Program-made: the position numbers and the translations under genes
Notes under the pieces: model-generated
What the model was told of the DNA's origin: nothing
Database searches by the model: none
Seen by the model: the letters and a program-made list of their open reading frames with translations, nothing else
Shown: one piece after another, positions 7,656-16,395 of the stretch
How positions within the stretch are numbered: the stretch's first letter is position 1
Layout: each line of letters starts with the position of its first letter
NCBI GenBank assembly: GCA_031254035.1
Contig: JAIRVF010000075.1
Span: 1 to 52,817 of the forward strand
From: Paenibacillus sp.
Lineage (GTDB): Bacteria; Bacillota; Bacilli; Paenibacillales; Paenibacillaceae
Length of the DNA: 52,817 nt
Direction: 5' to 3'

Positions 7656-8684
7656 ATGAACCGAAAAAAGATACTCCAATACAGTACCCTTGGCATTATA
7701 CTATTAATTGCCTCTTTATTCCTTTGGATAGAAGGTCCCTATGTTTATCATCCGGCTCGTACAAGCGCTGAGGTTCACAATAAAGCAGGTACGGGGACTG
7801 TACGGGTCCATGGCTTCTTCTCAACCAAACCGACTCCGAATGCCGTTTATTATAAAAATAAAGTGATTGTGCTGATGTATCATGACGTGCAGCCGAATCC
7901 CACGAACATCAAAAGCCTGGATATAGCCGTATTCAAACAGCAGCTGGACGCCATGAAGGCCAATGGCTTCCACTGGATCACGATGGAGCAGTACGCGGAT
8001 TTCATTACGAAACGGAGTCCTGTTCCGAATAATGCAGTGCTGATGACATTTGACGATGGCTATGAGACGTTTTATAAACATGTCTTTCCGATATTAGAGC
8101 AATACCATGTGCCTGCCACGAATTTTCTGATTGTGGATACGATCGGTAACGGAAAACTTCCGGGGATTCCGAAGCTGAACTGGCCGCAGGTGCAGGAGAT
8201 GCGACGGTCGGGAATCGACTTTTACAGCCACACCTATGATTCGCACTCCTATGGTTACATCCGGATTCCCGGTACAAATAAGGATCGTACCGAGCCGAGG
8301 CTGATGGGACCAGAGGATAACAAGACGCTGCATCGTGTGGAGAGCAATAAAGAGTATGTCCAGCGCGTAACAAATGATTTGGCTTTGGCCAATCAGATCC
8401 TGCGGAAAGAGATAGGAAATACACGGGATATCCTTGCTTTTCCTTACGGTGGATACTCCAAACCTGTCATCGATATTTGCCAACAGCTTGGTATACAGGT
8501 CACCTTCTCCGTTAAGCAGGGGATCAACAGTCCCGGCCAATATATCGGCTATCGTGTCAACGCTGGAGGAATGGATAACAATCTGATATCTCTCATTGAA
8601 TATATGAAGAGAGGCGCACCGATCAGAACGAAGATCAAAGGCTTCACGGCAGATAACATTGGAAAACCCCCGGAAAGGCTGTAG
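7656..8684 (+). CDS. membrane-anchored polysaccharide deacetylase (NodB domain)
   Basis: A 342-residue extracytoplasmic enzyme with an uncleaved N-terminal membrane anchor (about residues 8-25), a linker, and a carbohydrate esterase 4/NodB domain. Motif 1 is TFDDGYE at residues 131-137. The SHTYDSH segment supplies the metal-binding histidines, and FPYGGYS is the later conserved block. The expected reaction is removal of N-acetyl groups from a cell-wall or capsular polysaccharide. AAAGGAG at 7637-7643 precedes the ATG by 12 bases, slightly long. The stop codon lies inside the terminator hairpin. It is divergent from the transpeptidase gene, another wall enzyme. Confidence 0.88.
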   Translation: MNRKKILQYSTLGIILLIASLFLWIEGPYVYHPARTSAEVHNKAGTGTVRVHGFFSTKPTPNAVYYKNKVIVLMYHDVQPNPTNIKSLDIAVFKQQLDAMKANGFHWITMEQYADFITKRSPVPNNAVLMTFDDGYETFYKHVFPILEQYHVPATNFLIVDTIGNGKLPGIPKLNWPQVQEMRRSGIDFYSHTYDSHSYGYIRIPGTNKDRTEPRLMGPEDNKTLHRVESNKEYVQRVTNDLALANQILRKEIGNTRDILAFPYGGYSKPVIDICQQLGIQVTFSVKQGINSPGQYIGYRVNAGGMDNNLISLIEYMKRGAPIRTKIKGFTADNIGKPPERL

Positions 8685-8703
8685 AGCAGCTTCCCGGGGG
8701 TTT
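8663..8703 (+). terminator. terminator overlapping the deacetylase stop codon
   Basis: AAACCCCCGG pairs with CCGGGGGTTT; an inner GCTG/CAGC stem carries the TAG stop in its loop. The terminator therefore begins inside the coding sequence. Confidence 0.8.
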
Positions 8704-9318
8704 GTATGTTTGGTCTGGCGCAGCATGACGCCATCTATTTAACCCCTGACAGCCTATACAATTAGACTGCAGCCGGTTCCTGGTTTCTTGTTGGTAAACA
8801 GAATAATGACATTTCTAAAACAACAAAAGCCCTGCCTCTCTTTTGTCCTTGCGGCTCCGATGACCGCGCCAGCGTGAATCAGAATTACGTCTTCGATAAA
8901 CTCTTACTTCTTTAGGGTTATTGAAAATAGGAATTTATTACTTCGTGGTCACGAAGGGTTATTCTTTCTTTCTTGCGAGGAACGAAAAAGGGGTTAAATG
9001 AAATTACATTCTATTAGTATACCGTAAAGGCGATCATATAGCAAGGAAATCATGCGACTATTTCCGAACAAATTGATGCGAATTATTTGATCGGTTCATT
9101 GCTGGTCATTCTGATTACGGGAAACGCCATCGGTTACGATAATGTATCTTTAAAAAAGTATGGAAGTCCTGGATTCATTCTGCTGGCATTTTCTTGAAAA
9201 ATAACGCTCGCCGGAGACGGTGGACGTTTTTGCGCGCCCATTTTGTGTGCCTGGGGAGAGATGTCGTGATCATTTTGTGAAATTACTAACAAATAATTAT
9301 TTTCATCGACTTCGCTCA
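8704..9318. other. long spacer before the EET genes, with coding-like debris
   Basis: No complete gene is supported. Two short open stretches look coding-like but lack starts: minus strand about 8765-8900 (reading VILIHAGAVIGAARTKE), and plus strand about 9042-9198 (reading NYLIGSLLVILITGNAIG, a possible membrane span). They may be remnants of deleted genes. No riboswitch consensus was recognised. The right end carries the eetA regulatory region. Confidence 0.35.
9276..9291. promoter_or_regulatory. weak FNR/CRP-like site upstream of eetA
   Basis: TGTGA-AATTAC-TAACA differs by one base from the TGTGA-N6-TCACA consensus of Bacillus Fnr and CRP-family regulators. Its centre is about 70 bp upstream of the transcription start inferred from the -10 box, a position used by class I activators. 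Chance occurrence is possible. Confidence 0.4.
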
Positions 9319-9347
9319 TTGAAGCTTTGGCGGAACACGGCTATAAT
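9319..9347 (+). promoter_or_regulatory. promoter of the eetA gene run
   Basis: TTGAAG (9319-9324), a 17-bp spacer and a perfect TATAAT (9342-9347), 48 bases before the eetA start codon. It is the only strong promoter seen ahead of the eight co-directional genes. Confidence 0.7.
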
Positions 9348-9395
9348 GGTGACATCTAAGATTTGAAACATTAAAAACTAAGGGAGTTTCTAGTT

Positions 9396-9785
9396 ATGAA
9401 ACGTGGAGACCTGCTGCTTATCTCAGCGATTTTGATTGTCGCCGTGCTGCTAATGGTCCCGAGATGGGTCCAAAACAGCAACGATAGTGAAAAAAATCAC
9501 AATGATATGAAGGCTGTAATTAAAGTGGATGGGAAGGTATACCAGACCGTCGCGTTAACTCAGGAAGAACAAATGATCGAAGTTCCGTCCGATCACGGAC
9601 ATAACGTGCTGAAGATACATGATCATGGAATCGAGATGATTGATGCCGATTGCCCAGACCAGGTCTGTTTATCATTTGGCTTTAAGACCAGAAATGGAGA
9701 CACCATCGTTTGTCTACCGCATAGGGTTATTGTCGAAATTGAAGGCGATGGCGGGGAAGGAGAGGGTACGGATGCCGTTATCTAA
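9396..9785 (+). CDS. eetA: NusG domain II-containing protein, EetA-like
   Basis: A 129-residue protein with one N-terminal membrane anchor (about 7-22) and an outward NusG-domain-II beta fold. The conserved cysteine block reads DADCPDQVC, followed by GDTIVCLPHRVIVEI. This is the pattern of EetA in the Listeria flavin-based extracellular electron transfer locus, where EetA with EetB passes electrons from demethylmenaquinol toward the extracytoplasmic flavoprotein. The cysteines could bind a redox centre or form a disulfide (inference). AGGGAG precedes the ATG. The 3' end overlaps eetB by 14 bases, as expected for partners. Confidence 0.85.
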   Translation: MKRGDLLLISAILIVAVLLMVPRWVQNSNDSEKNHNDMKAVIKVDGKVYQTVALTQEEQMIEVPSDHGHNVLKIHDHGIEMIDADCPDQVCLSFGFKTRNGDTIVCLPHRVIVEIEGDGGEGEGTDAVI

Positions 9786-10323
9786 TGAAGAATCATCAGT
9801 TGTCCTCAAAAGAACGGTCATGATTGCAATATTCGCAGCAGTGGCCGTGGTACTCAGCATCGCCGAATCGATGATTCCAGTAAATATTCAGATTCCAGGT
9901 GCCAAACTGGGTCTGGCCAACATTATGATTTTAACTTGCCTATACTTCTTGAGAGCAAGGGATGCGTTGACGCTGGTGGTATTAAAAACGCTCCTGACCG
10001 CTTTTATATTCGGAACCTTTTCTAGCTTGATGTTCAGCCTGTTCGGTTCTTTGTTCAGCTTTGCGATTATGGCGCTCCTGATGAAGCTGGGACGCCGCAG
10101 GCTGAGCTTGGTCGGCATCAGCATCGTCGGCGGCATTGCCCACAACATCGGACAACTGACGGCGGCTTCCATCGTTTTTGCGACGTTGAATATTTTCTAT
10201 TATTTGCCTGCACTACTCATCAGCGGCATTGCCACAGGCATTCTGGTCGGGATTGCGGTTAGATATCTGGTGCCGTCCTTGGCCCGGTTGTCTTTGTTCG
10301 AACCGTTCCTGAAGGTGGAGTAA
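9772..10323 (+). CDS. eetB: Gx transporter family membrane protein, EetB-like
   Basis: A 183-residue polytopic membrane protein with about five to six spans, including the IPVNIQIPGAKLGLANIMILTCLYFLRARDALTLV region typical of the family once annotated as heptaprenyl diphosphate synthase component I (Hpre_diP_synt_I, Gx transporter). The family resembles ECF transporter S-components in size and topology. In Listeria the equivalent EetB acts with EetA in electron transfer. AAGGAGAG at 9757-9764 precedes this ATG; the frame is open further upstream but overlaps eetA. It is followed at once by two ECF ATPases and an EcfT, so it could also serve as an S-component (inference). Confidence 0.85.
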   Translation: MPLSNEESSVVLKRTVMIAIFAAVAVVLSIAESMIPVNIQIPGAKLGLANIMILTCLYFLRARDALTLVVLKTLLTAFIFGTFSSLMFSLFGSLFSFAIMALLMKLGRRRLSLVGISIVGGIAHNIGQLTAASIVFATLNIFYYLPALLISGIATGILVGIAVRYLVPSLARLSLFEPFLKVE

Positions 10324-10344
10324 AAGCATGACGGGGAGGAATTC

Positions 10345-11325
10345 ATGATGAGTGTGATGAAGACGGGCGTACTCAAGGAAACGTGCAAGGAATCGTCCAA
10401 GAATGCGACTCAGCCGGAGCAGCTCGAGGATGCATTCCTGCCCGGCGCAAGTGATTCTGGTTCAAAAAGGCTGGATCCCGGTGCGGATATGGTGGTGCTT
10501 GAGGATGTATCCTTTACCTATGATGGCCACCATGCGGATATCCGGGGCATATCTCTTACGATTCGCCAAGGAGAATGGGTTACTCTGGCGGGTGCGAACG
10601 GCTGTGGAAAGACCACGCTGACCCGGCTCTTGAACGGGCTTCTGCGGGCAAGCTCTGGCCGCATTGCTATTGCCGGTATCGATCTTGAGCGGGAGACATT
10701 AGCTGAGATTCGGCAGAAGGTAGGCGTAGTATTTCAGAATCCGGATAACCAGTTCATAGGGGCGACTGTTGAGGAAGATATGGCGTTTGGACTGGAGGGG
10801 CAATGCCTGGATCCGGAAGAAATACAGTGTAGAATCAACCATTATGCTTCACGCCTCGAGATCAGCCATCTCCTGCGCCGTCATCCGCATGAGCTTTCCG
10901 GTGGGCAGAAGCAGCGGGCTGCGATTGCAGCCATCCTGGCGATGGAGCCGGAGCTAATTATTCTTGATGAGGCTTCGTCAATGCTGGACGAGAAGGCCCG
11001 CTGCAATTGGCTCAGCTTGCTGCAGGAAATGCATGCAGAAGGTCGGTATACACTGCTGTCCATTACGCATGACGCGGAGGAGGTTGCTGCTTCCCAGCGG
11101 GTGCTGGTAATGCAGGAAGGAGCTTTGGCAGCGGATGTGACGCCAACAGAGCTATTCCGGGATGAGGAACTGCTTCGTTTATGCCGGTTGCTGCCGCCGT
11201 TCCGAATCCAGCTCGCTAAGGAGCTGGAGAAGCGGGGGTTGATTCTGGAGAAAAGAAATCTGGCCGGGAACGGGGAAACGGGCTTGGAGGTTGATCAGTT
11301 ATGGCCATTAAATTACAGCAAGTGA
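10345..11325 (+). CDS. ecfA1: energy-coupling factor transporter ATPase (EcfA type)
   Basis: A 326-residue cytosolic ABC ATPase. After a roughly 45-residue polar N-terminal extension come the A-loop region (VSFTYDG), Walker A GANGCGKTT, Q-loop VVFQNPDNQF, signature LSGGQKQR, Walker B LIILDEASSMLD and switch ITHD. The QNPDNQ Q-loop and DEASSMLD are hallmarks of ECF ATPases. It should pair with the next protein as the ATPase heterodimer of an ECF module. GGGAGGA lies 5 bases before the ATG at 10345 and 8 before the next ATG, so either start is possible. It overlaps the next gene by 25 bases. The N-terminal extension is longer than usual for EcfA. Confidence 0.9.
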   Translation: MMSVMKTGVLKETCKESSKNATQPEQLEDAFLPGASDSGSKRLDPGADMVVLEDVSFTYDGHHADIRGISLTIRQGEWVTLAGANGCGKTTLTRLLNGLLRASSGRIAIAGIDLERETLAEIRQKVGVVFQNPDNQFIGATVEEDMAFGLEGQCLDPEEIQCRINHYASRLEISHLLRRHPHELSGGQKQRAAIAAILAMEPELIILDEASSMLDEKARCNWLSLLQEMHAEGRYTLLSITHDAEEVAASQRVLVMQEGALAADVTPTELFRDEELLRLCRLLPPFRIQLAKELEKRGLILEKRNLAGNGETGLEVDQLWPLNYSK

Positions 11326-12185
11326 GTTATATGTACGATGCGCGGAGCATGCTGAGGCAAACGGCGCTCGAGCATGTGGATCTTGAGCTTGGGCAGGGGC
11401 TGCTGACAGGCATTGCCGGGGCCTCGGGTTCGGGAAAGTCCACGCTGCTTCAGATGTTGAACGGCATCCTGCTCCCTACGGAAGGAACCGTCAACGTGCT
11501 TGATATCACGCTGGCTGCCGGTAAGAAGCCGCCGAAGCTTGGGTCTCTCCGTAGGAGGGTAGGCCTTGTCTTTCAGTTTCCTGAGCAGCAGTTGTTTGCG
11601 GCGACGCTGGAGGAGGACTTGAGTTTTGGCCCGATCAATTTCGGCGCTTCCCCAGCTGAAGCTTCCAGCCGAGTTAGACAAGCTATGGAACGTATGGGAC
11701 TAGATGAGTCACTTCTGGCACGCCATCCGCTGCAGTTGAGCGGTGGACAGCGGCGCAAGGCGGCGATTGCCTCCGTGCTGGCGATGGATCCGGATGTTCT
11801 AGTGCTGGATGAGCCGGGAGCGACGTTGGATCAGGAAAGTAGGACAGAGCTCACGGAGCTTCTTTACAAACTATGCCGCGAAGAAGGCAAAACAGTCATC
11901 ATCGTTACGCACCGGATGGATGAGCTGCTGCCCTATGCGGACCGCTGGGTAATCATGCATGAGGGCAAGGCGGCCTTCAGCGGTACACCCCGCGAGCTTG
12001 TCGATCAGGCGGAAAAACTTGCGGGCTGCGGTTTGACTGTTCCGCAGCCCATTCAATACTGGCTTCAACTTGAGGAAGCCTACGGATTGCAAGCTGAAGA
12101 TCCTTGCTTCAGTCCCGATGCCTTAGCAGGGCGGCTTGCCAAGCTGGCCTCTGCAGGGGATAGAAAGGAGCGGGTCTATGCGTGA
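11301..12185 (+). CDS. ecfA2: energy-coupling factor transporter ATPase, second subunit
   Basis: A 294-residue cytosolic ABC ATPase with Walker A GASGSGKST, Q-loop VFQFPEQQLF, signature LSGGQRRK, Walker B VLVLDEPGATLD and switch VTHRMDE. The FPEQQLF Q-loop is typical of the EcfA2/EcfA' subunit, and a C-terminal helical extension follows. With the preceding ATPase and the EcfT downstream it makes a complete ECF energising module. In the Listeria EET locus an ECF system exports flavin for PplA loading; that is the probable role here. TTGGAGG precedes the ATG. The 3' end overlaps ecfT by 8 bases. Confidence 0.9.
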   Translation: MAIKLQQVSYMYDARSMLRQTALEHVDLELGQGLLTGIAGASGSGKSTLLQMLNGILLPTEGTVNVLDITLAAGKKPPKLGSLRRRVGLVFQFPEQQLFAATLEEDLSFGPINFGASPAEASSRVRQAMERMGLDESLLARHPLQLSGGQRRKAAIASVLAMDPDVLVLDEPGATLDQESRTELTELLYKLCREEGKTVIIVTHRMDELLPYADRWVIMHEGKAAFSGTPRELVDQAEKLAGCGLTVPQPIQYWLQLEEAYGLQAEDPCFSPDALAGRLAKLASAGDRKERVYA

Positions 12186-12978
12186 GAAGCTGCTGATCGG
12201 GAGACTGATCGACACCGGATCGCCGGTGCATCAGCTGGACCCCAGGGCGAAATTGACCGCGATGCTGCTCTACGCGGTTATGGTCGTGGCTGCGCGAACA
12301 TGGCCTGCACTGCTTTGCTTGACCGCCTTTTCAGTCCTCATTATGGTTTTGACCCGCATTCCAATTGGCACCTATCTGAAGGCGGCGAAGCCGCTAAGGT
12401 TTCTGATGTTGTTCATTCTGATTGTGCAGTGCCTTGCCGTCAAAGGCGGGAGCGTACTGATCACCATCGGCTCCTGGCACTTGGACATGGCAGGCCTGCA
12501 GGCTGGCTTGTACGCCGTGGCCCGAATGGCGCTGCTGGTATCTTTTACGGCGCTGCTGACGTTTACGACATCACCCGGACAGTTGAACCAGGGACTTGAG
12601 GGTATGTTAAAGCCATTTGAACGCATCGGAATTTCGGCGGAGCGGCTGTCGCTTATGACCGGGATTGCGCTGCGGTTCATCCCGGCCATTCTGGATGAGG
12701 CGCAAACGATACTGAAGGCGCAGGCCTCACGGGGCGCTGACTTGCGGGAACTGCCATGGAAGGACAAAGGGCGGATGCTGATGTCATTGCTCGTTCCCGT
12801 GACAGTTGGAGCATTCCGCCGGGCGGAGGATTTGACTGCTTCGATGGAATCGCGAGGATATCGGATCGGAGCACCGCGTTCAAGATACCGGCCATTAATT
12901 TGGAGTATGGCGGACACCTGGTTTGTTGGAGCTTTTGCAATCATGTGCTTAACGATGATATGGATAGGCATTTACTAG
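12178..12978 (+). CDS. ecfT: energy-coupling factor transporter transmembrane protein EcfT
   Basis: A 266-residue polytopic membrane protein with the EcfT layout: about four N-terminal spans, the coupling-helix region with two Ala-Arg-Gly-type motifs (KAQASRGAD and ASMESRGYR), and a final C-terminal span. It links the two ATPases to a substrate-binding S-component. No separate RibU-like S-component is encoded nearby; EetB or a distant gene could supply it. AAGGAG at 12165-12170 precedes the ATG. Overlap with ecfA2 indicates translational coupling. The proposed cargo, a flavin, is inferred only from context. Confidence 0.88.
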   Translation: MREKLLIGRLIDTGSPVHQLDPRAKLTAMLLYAVMVVAARTWPALLCLTAFSVLIMVLTRIPIGTYLKAAKPLRFLMLFILIVQCLAVKGGSVLITIGSWHLDMAGLQAGLYAVARMALLVSFTALLTFTTSPGQLNQGLEGMLKPFERIGISAERLSLMTGIALRFIPAILDEAQTILKAQASRGADLRELPWKDKGRMLMSLLVPVTVGAFRRAEDLTASMESRGYRIGAPRSRYRPLIWSMADTWFVGAFAIMCLTMIWIGIY

Positions 12979-13061
12979 CGAATTTGTAAAGTTGTAAAAG
13001 AAAGAATTCAGCACCTTAAGTGTTTGATTCAATAAAACAAAAAAATGTGGAGGGGATCGCT

Positions 13062-15002
13062 GTGTCACGCTGGTTTGGAGAAAAAGAGATTGAGCTGCTA
13101 GCGCCCGTAGGAACGTTCGAAATTTTCAAAGAGGTTATTCAGGCGCCGTGTGATGCTGTTTATTTCGGTGGACCTGTTTTCAATATGCGTCTGATGCGCA
13201 AAGGATACAATTTTTCATTAGAGGAAATTACCGAGGCGGTACGCATTGCCCATGAACTTGGCAAAAAAGTGTACGTAACCGTCAATAACCTGCTCAGTGA
13301 AACGGAAGTAGAAGGTGCGAAGGAGTACTTGCGTTTCCTAGAGCAGGCCGGGGTGGACGCTTTGATCGTACAGGATTTCGCGGTGCTGTCGCTGGTGCGG
13401 GAAATGGGTCTTAAACTTCCGCTGCATGCTTCGGTTATGATGAACGTGCAAAATCTGGAGATGGTGAAGGCTCTGCAGGAGTTTGGTGTGGAGCGGTGCG
13501 TGACCTCGAGGGAAATGGATTTGCAAACAGCGCGTTATATCCAAAATCAGACCGGGATGGAACTGGAATACTTCGTTCATGGCGATATGTGCGTAGCCCA
13601 CGGCGCGAGCTGCAGCTACAGCTCTATGGTGTTTGGGATGAGCGGCAGCCGTGGTAAATGCATGAAGCCATGTCGGTGGGATTACCGGGTGAAAAAGGAT
13701 GGCTATGTCTTTCCTGCAGAATTCCCACTCGCCGTCAAAGATATGTACATGTACGAAAATATTCCGGAGCTGATTGAGTCGGGAATCTGTTCTTTCAAAA
13801 TCGAGGGCCGTATGCGGGATGCTTCTTTCGTCCTGATGCTGGTGAACAGCTATGCAGATGCCATCGACCGCTATATCGCTGACCCTGTTGGATTTGACCG
13901 CTCAAAGGACGCCAAACATTTATATGAAAATCGGAAGCGGGATTTTTCCACCGCCTACGCGTTCGGAAAACCGGGACTTTCCAACATCAATCGCCGTTAT
14001 GAAGGAACCGGGAAGTTTTACAGCACAGGGCGGGTATTCAGTACACCAACCTCTGAACGGGAGCTTACAGATCAAAGAATAGATGAAATCCGGGGGCAGC
14101 TCGTAAGCGTGAAGGAGACGGTGAAAAAGGCGCCTTCCACAGCAATGGCAGCTCGGCTGACCGTCAAAGTGAACAATATGGATCAAGCACGCGCGGCCAT
14201 TGAGGAAGGAATCGATGATCTTTATCTATCTGGTGATATTTTCCTTCCAGACTTGCCGTTCACCAGAGAAGACATTGATTCGCTTTGCACGATTAAGGGA
14301 CATACGAAAGTGTATTTGGGATTGCCGCGGATGATGACCGAATTGCATATGGAGCAATACCGGCAGCTGCTCAGCTGGAAAAAACTCGCGATCGACGGAT
14401 TGCTGGTCACGAATTTGGGTGCAATTCATGCATTTAAGGATTTGGGCTACCCGATGATCGGTGATACGAGCCTGAACGTTTATAACCATCTCGCCGCGAA
14501 ATTTTACGGAAATCAAGGCTTGCAAAGAGTTACCTTATCTGCGGAATTGACGGCTGGGCATTTAGGGGAAGCGTTGACGTATTCGGAGTTGCCGCTGGAG
14601 ATGATCGTGCACGGCTCCCCAACTGTGATGTATATGGATCATGATCTATATGAAAATACAGAAATTCTGGAGCCGATTGGCGAAGAAGATAACCATTACG
14701 TTGATAATTCTGTACTAGTTTTGATGACCGACAAAGGGGAAAATCCGGTTTACCGGGACCGGCAAGGGCGAAATCATCTGTTGCTCAGCAAAGAGCTCTG
14801 CTATCTTCCAATTTTGCGGGCGTTGGGTGAAGCGGGTGTAACTTGCTTCCGGATTGAGGGAGCAACTTACAAGGTGAATGAACTGCGGACCATTATTCGG
14901 GCATACCAGCAGGCACTGAAGCAGGAAGAAGAGGATTTGTCCGCTAACAACCTGCAGCCGGTATATGCCGGTTATACGCTTGGGTCGCTTCAGTTCAATT
15001 GA
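13062..15002 (+). CDS. tandem U32-family protein (UbiU/UbiV- or RlhA-like)
   Basis: A 646-residue cytosolic protein made of two visibly homologous U32 halves. The first (about 10-340) has cysteines 177, 184, 200 and 204, spaced like the [4Fe-4S] ligands of U32 proteins. The second (about 366-646) repeats the same plan (IDDLYLSGDIF, LAIDGLLVTNLGAI, LEMIVHGSP, CFRIEGATYKV), but its equivalent of the cysteine block has none. U32 relatives include UbiU and UbiV, which hydroxylate ubiquinone precursors without oxygen, and RNA hydroxylases RlhA and TrhP. The family label 'peptidase' is probably wrong for it. GTG at 13062 follows GGAGGGG; the upstream GTG at 13020 lacks a site. Its place between ECF and prenyltransferase genes points to quinone chemistry (inference). 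Confidence 0.85.
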   Translation: MSRWFGEKEIELLAPVGTFEIFKEVIQAPCDAVYFGGPVFNMRLMRKGYNFSLEEITEAVRIAHELGKKVYVTVNNLLSETEVEGAKEYLRFLEQAGVDALIVQDFAVLSLVREMGLKLPLHASVMMNVQNLEMVKALQEFGVERCVTSREMDLQTARYIQNQTGMELEYFVHGDMCVAHGASCSYSSMVFGMSGSRGKCMKPCRWDYRVKKDGYVFPAEFPLAVKDMYMYENIPELIESGICSFKIEGRMRDASFVLMLVNSYADAIDRYIADPVGFDRSKDAKHLYENRKRDFSTAYAFGKPGLSNINRRYEGTGKFYSTGRVFSTPTSERELTDQRIDEIRGQLVSVKETVKKAPSTAMAARLTVKVNNMDQARAAIEEGIDDLYLSGDIFLPDLPFTREDIDSLCTIKGHTKVYLGLPRMMTELHMEQYRQLLSWKKLAIDGLLVTNLGAIHAFKDLGYPMIGDTSLNVYNHLAAKFYGNQGLQRVTLSAELTAGHLGEALTYSELPLEMIVHGSPTVMYMDHDLYENTEILEPIGEEDNHYVDNSVLVLMTDKGENPVYRDRQGRNHLLLSKELCYLPILRALGEAGVTCFRIEGATYKVNELRTIIRAYQQALKQEEEDLSANNLQPVYAGYTLGSLQFN

Positions 15003-15033
15003 TCATTTCTTAACGACCGGAGGGGGAATCAGC

Positions 15034-16395
15034 ATGACAGATACGATAAAACAATTGGAATCCAAGACGGTTCAGGAGCTGAGAAGCTCGTTCTTTTATC
15101 CATGCACACAGCATTTTTACCAGCAGCCGCCGCTGATCGTACGCGGTACAATGCAGTATTTGTTTGATAATCACGGCAAAAGGTATACGGATTTTTTCGC
15201 AGGTGTCTCCGTAGTGGCGTGTGGTCACTGCAATCCTGCCATTGCAGAGGCTTCCGCTGATCAATTGCAGCGTTTGCAGCATACGTCAACGATTTATTTG
15301 ACCGAGCCCAATGTATTGTTGGCGCAGCGGCTCGCTGGGCTACTGCCGGGAAACCTGAGCCGGACCTTTTTTGTCAACAGCGGAACCGAAGCCAATGAAG
15401 GTGCTCTGCTGCTGGCGCGTCGGCATACGGGACGGAAAGACTTTATTGCGCTTGAACACAGCCTTCATGGGCGCAGCCATCTGACGATGGAGGTTACGGG
15501 ACTTGCCATGTGGCGCTGCGATCCGTTCCTGGAGGGGAATACGGCTTTTATTCCGCGTCCATTCCAGCCAGGGCTTACGCAGGATGAGGCTGCAAGACGG
15601 TCCTTGGAGGCGCTGGACCGGGTGTTAGAGGAGCGGGGAAACGAAATTGCCGCCATGATCGTGGAGCCTATTCAAGGGAACGGTGGGATCATTATCCCGC
15701 CAGCATGGTATTTCCACGAGGTCAAAAAAAGACTGGATGGTTGCGGCATCCTGCTGATTGCGGACGAAATCCAGACCGGCTTCGGCCGGACGGGAGAGAT
15801 GTTCGCTATGGAGCATTTTGGCGTACAGCCGGACATCATAACGATGGCCAAAGCGCTAGGAAACGGTGTACCGGTAGCGGCTTTCTCCACGACCGACGCC
15901 ATCGCAGCTTCTATGAACCAGCCGTCGGCCTCGACTTTTGGAGGCAATCCGGTATCTTCGGTGACCGCGCTGGCAGTACTCGATTATATCCGGGATGCTG
16001 GACTTGTTGAGCGCTCGCGGCTGCTTGGAGAAACTCTGCAGGCCGGTCTGTTGGAATTGAAGCAACGGCATGAGCTGCTCGTGACTGATGTCCGCGGAAG
16101 CGGATTAATGGTTGGAGCGGAGATCGGCGGCGGTTCTCCAGAAGAAAGCGCACGGCTGGTTGACCGGATACTTGAGGAAATGAAGGACCAGGGCTTTATT
16201 ATCGGCAAAAACGGAATCAACCGCAATGTGCTCGCCTTCCAGCCGCCCCTTGTAATCAATGGGGAGGATATTCGGAGCATGCTGAAGGCCCTTGATCAGG
16301 TGCTGGCTGAGATCAGCGGGGAAACGGTGGGTTCTCACCTGAACGGATGGACTCCCGGGAAGGGGAGTGAAGGCGATGATGGCTGTAGGCATTAA
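15034..16395 (+). CDS. class III pyridoxal-phosphate aminotransferase
   Basis: A 453-residue cytosolic fold-type I aminotransferase of class III, similar in motifs to alanine-glyoxylate, ornithine and 4-aminobutyrate aminotransferases. Seen: FFVNSGTEANEGAL (phosphate cup), EPIQGNGGIIIPP, IADEIQTGFGRTG with the PLP-contacting Asp, and TMAKALGNGVP with Lys273 as the Schiff-base lysine, then STFGGNPVS. The substrate cannot be read from sequence. It lies 31 bases after the U32 gene and overlaps the prenyltransferase gene by 20 bases, so all three are made together. GGAGGGGG precedes the ATG. Either it aminates a small metabolite feeding the pathway, or it acts on the quinone precursor itself (inference). 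Confidence 0.87.
   Translation: MTDTIKQLESKTVQELRSSFFYPCTQHFYQQPPLIVRGTMQYLFDNHGKRYTDFFAGVSVVACGHCNPAIAEASADQLQRLQHTSTIYLTEPNVLLAQRLAGLLPGNLSRTFFVNSGTEANEGALLLARRHTGRKDFIALEHSLHGRSHLTMEVTGLAMWRCDPFLEGNTAFIPRPFQPGLTQDEAARRSLEALDRVLEERGNEIAAMIVEPIQGNGGIIIPPAWYFHEVKKRLDGCGILLIADEIQTGFGRTGEMFAMEHFGVQPDIITMAKALGNGVPVAAFSTTDAIAASMNQPSASTFGGNPVSSVTALAVLDYIRDAGLVERSRLLGETLQAGLLELKQRHELLVTDVRGSGLMVGAEIGGGSPEESARLVDRILEEMKDQGFIIGKNGINRNVLAFQPPLVINGEDIRSMLKALDQVLAEISGETVGSHLNGWTPGKGSEGDDGCRH

Noticed and set aside
8780..9000. Possible riboswitch (c-di-AMP, c-di-GMP or cobalamin type) upstream of eetA
   Set aside because: None of the conserved core strings I know for these classes could be found on either strand.
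13062..15002. U32 gene taken as a collagenase-type peptidase
   Set aside because: The family name is historical; the cysteine block and duplication fit the Fe-S hydroxylase branch, and no protease catalytic motif is visible.
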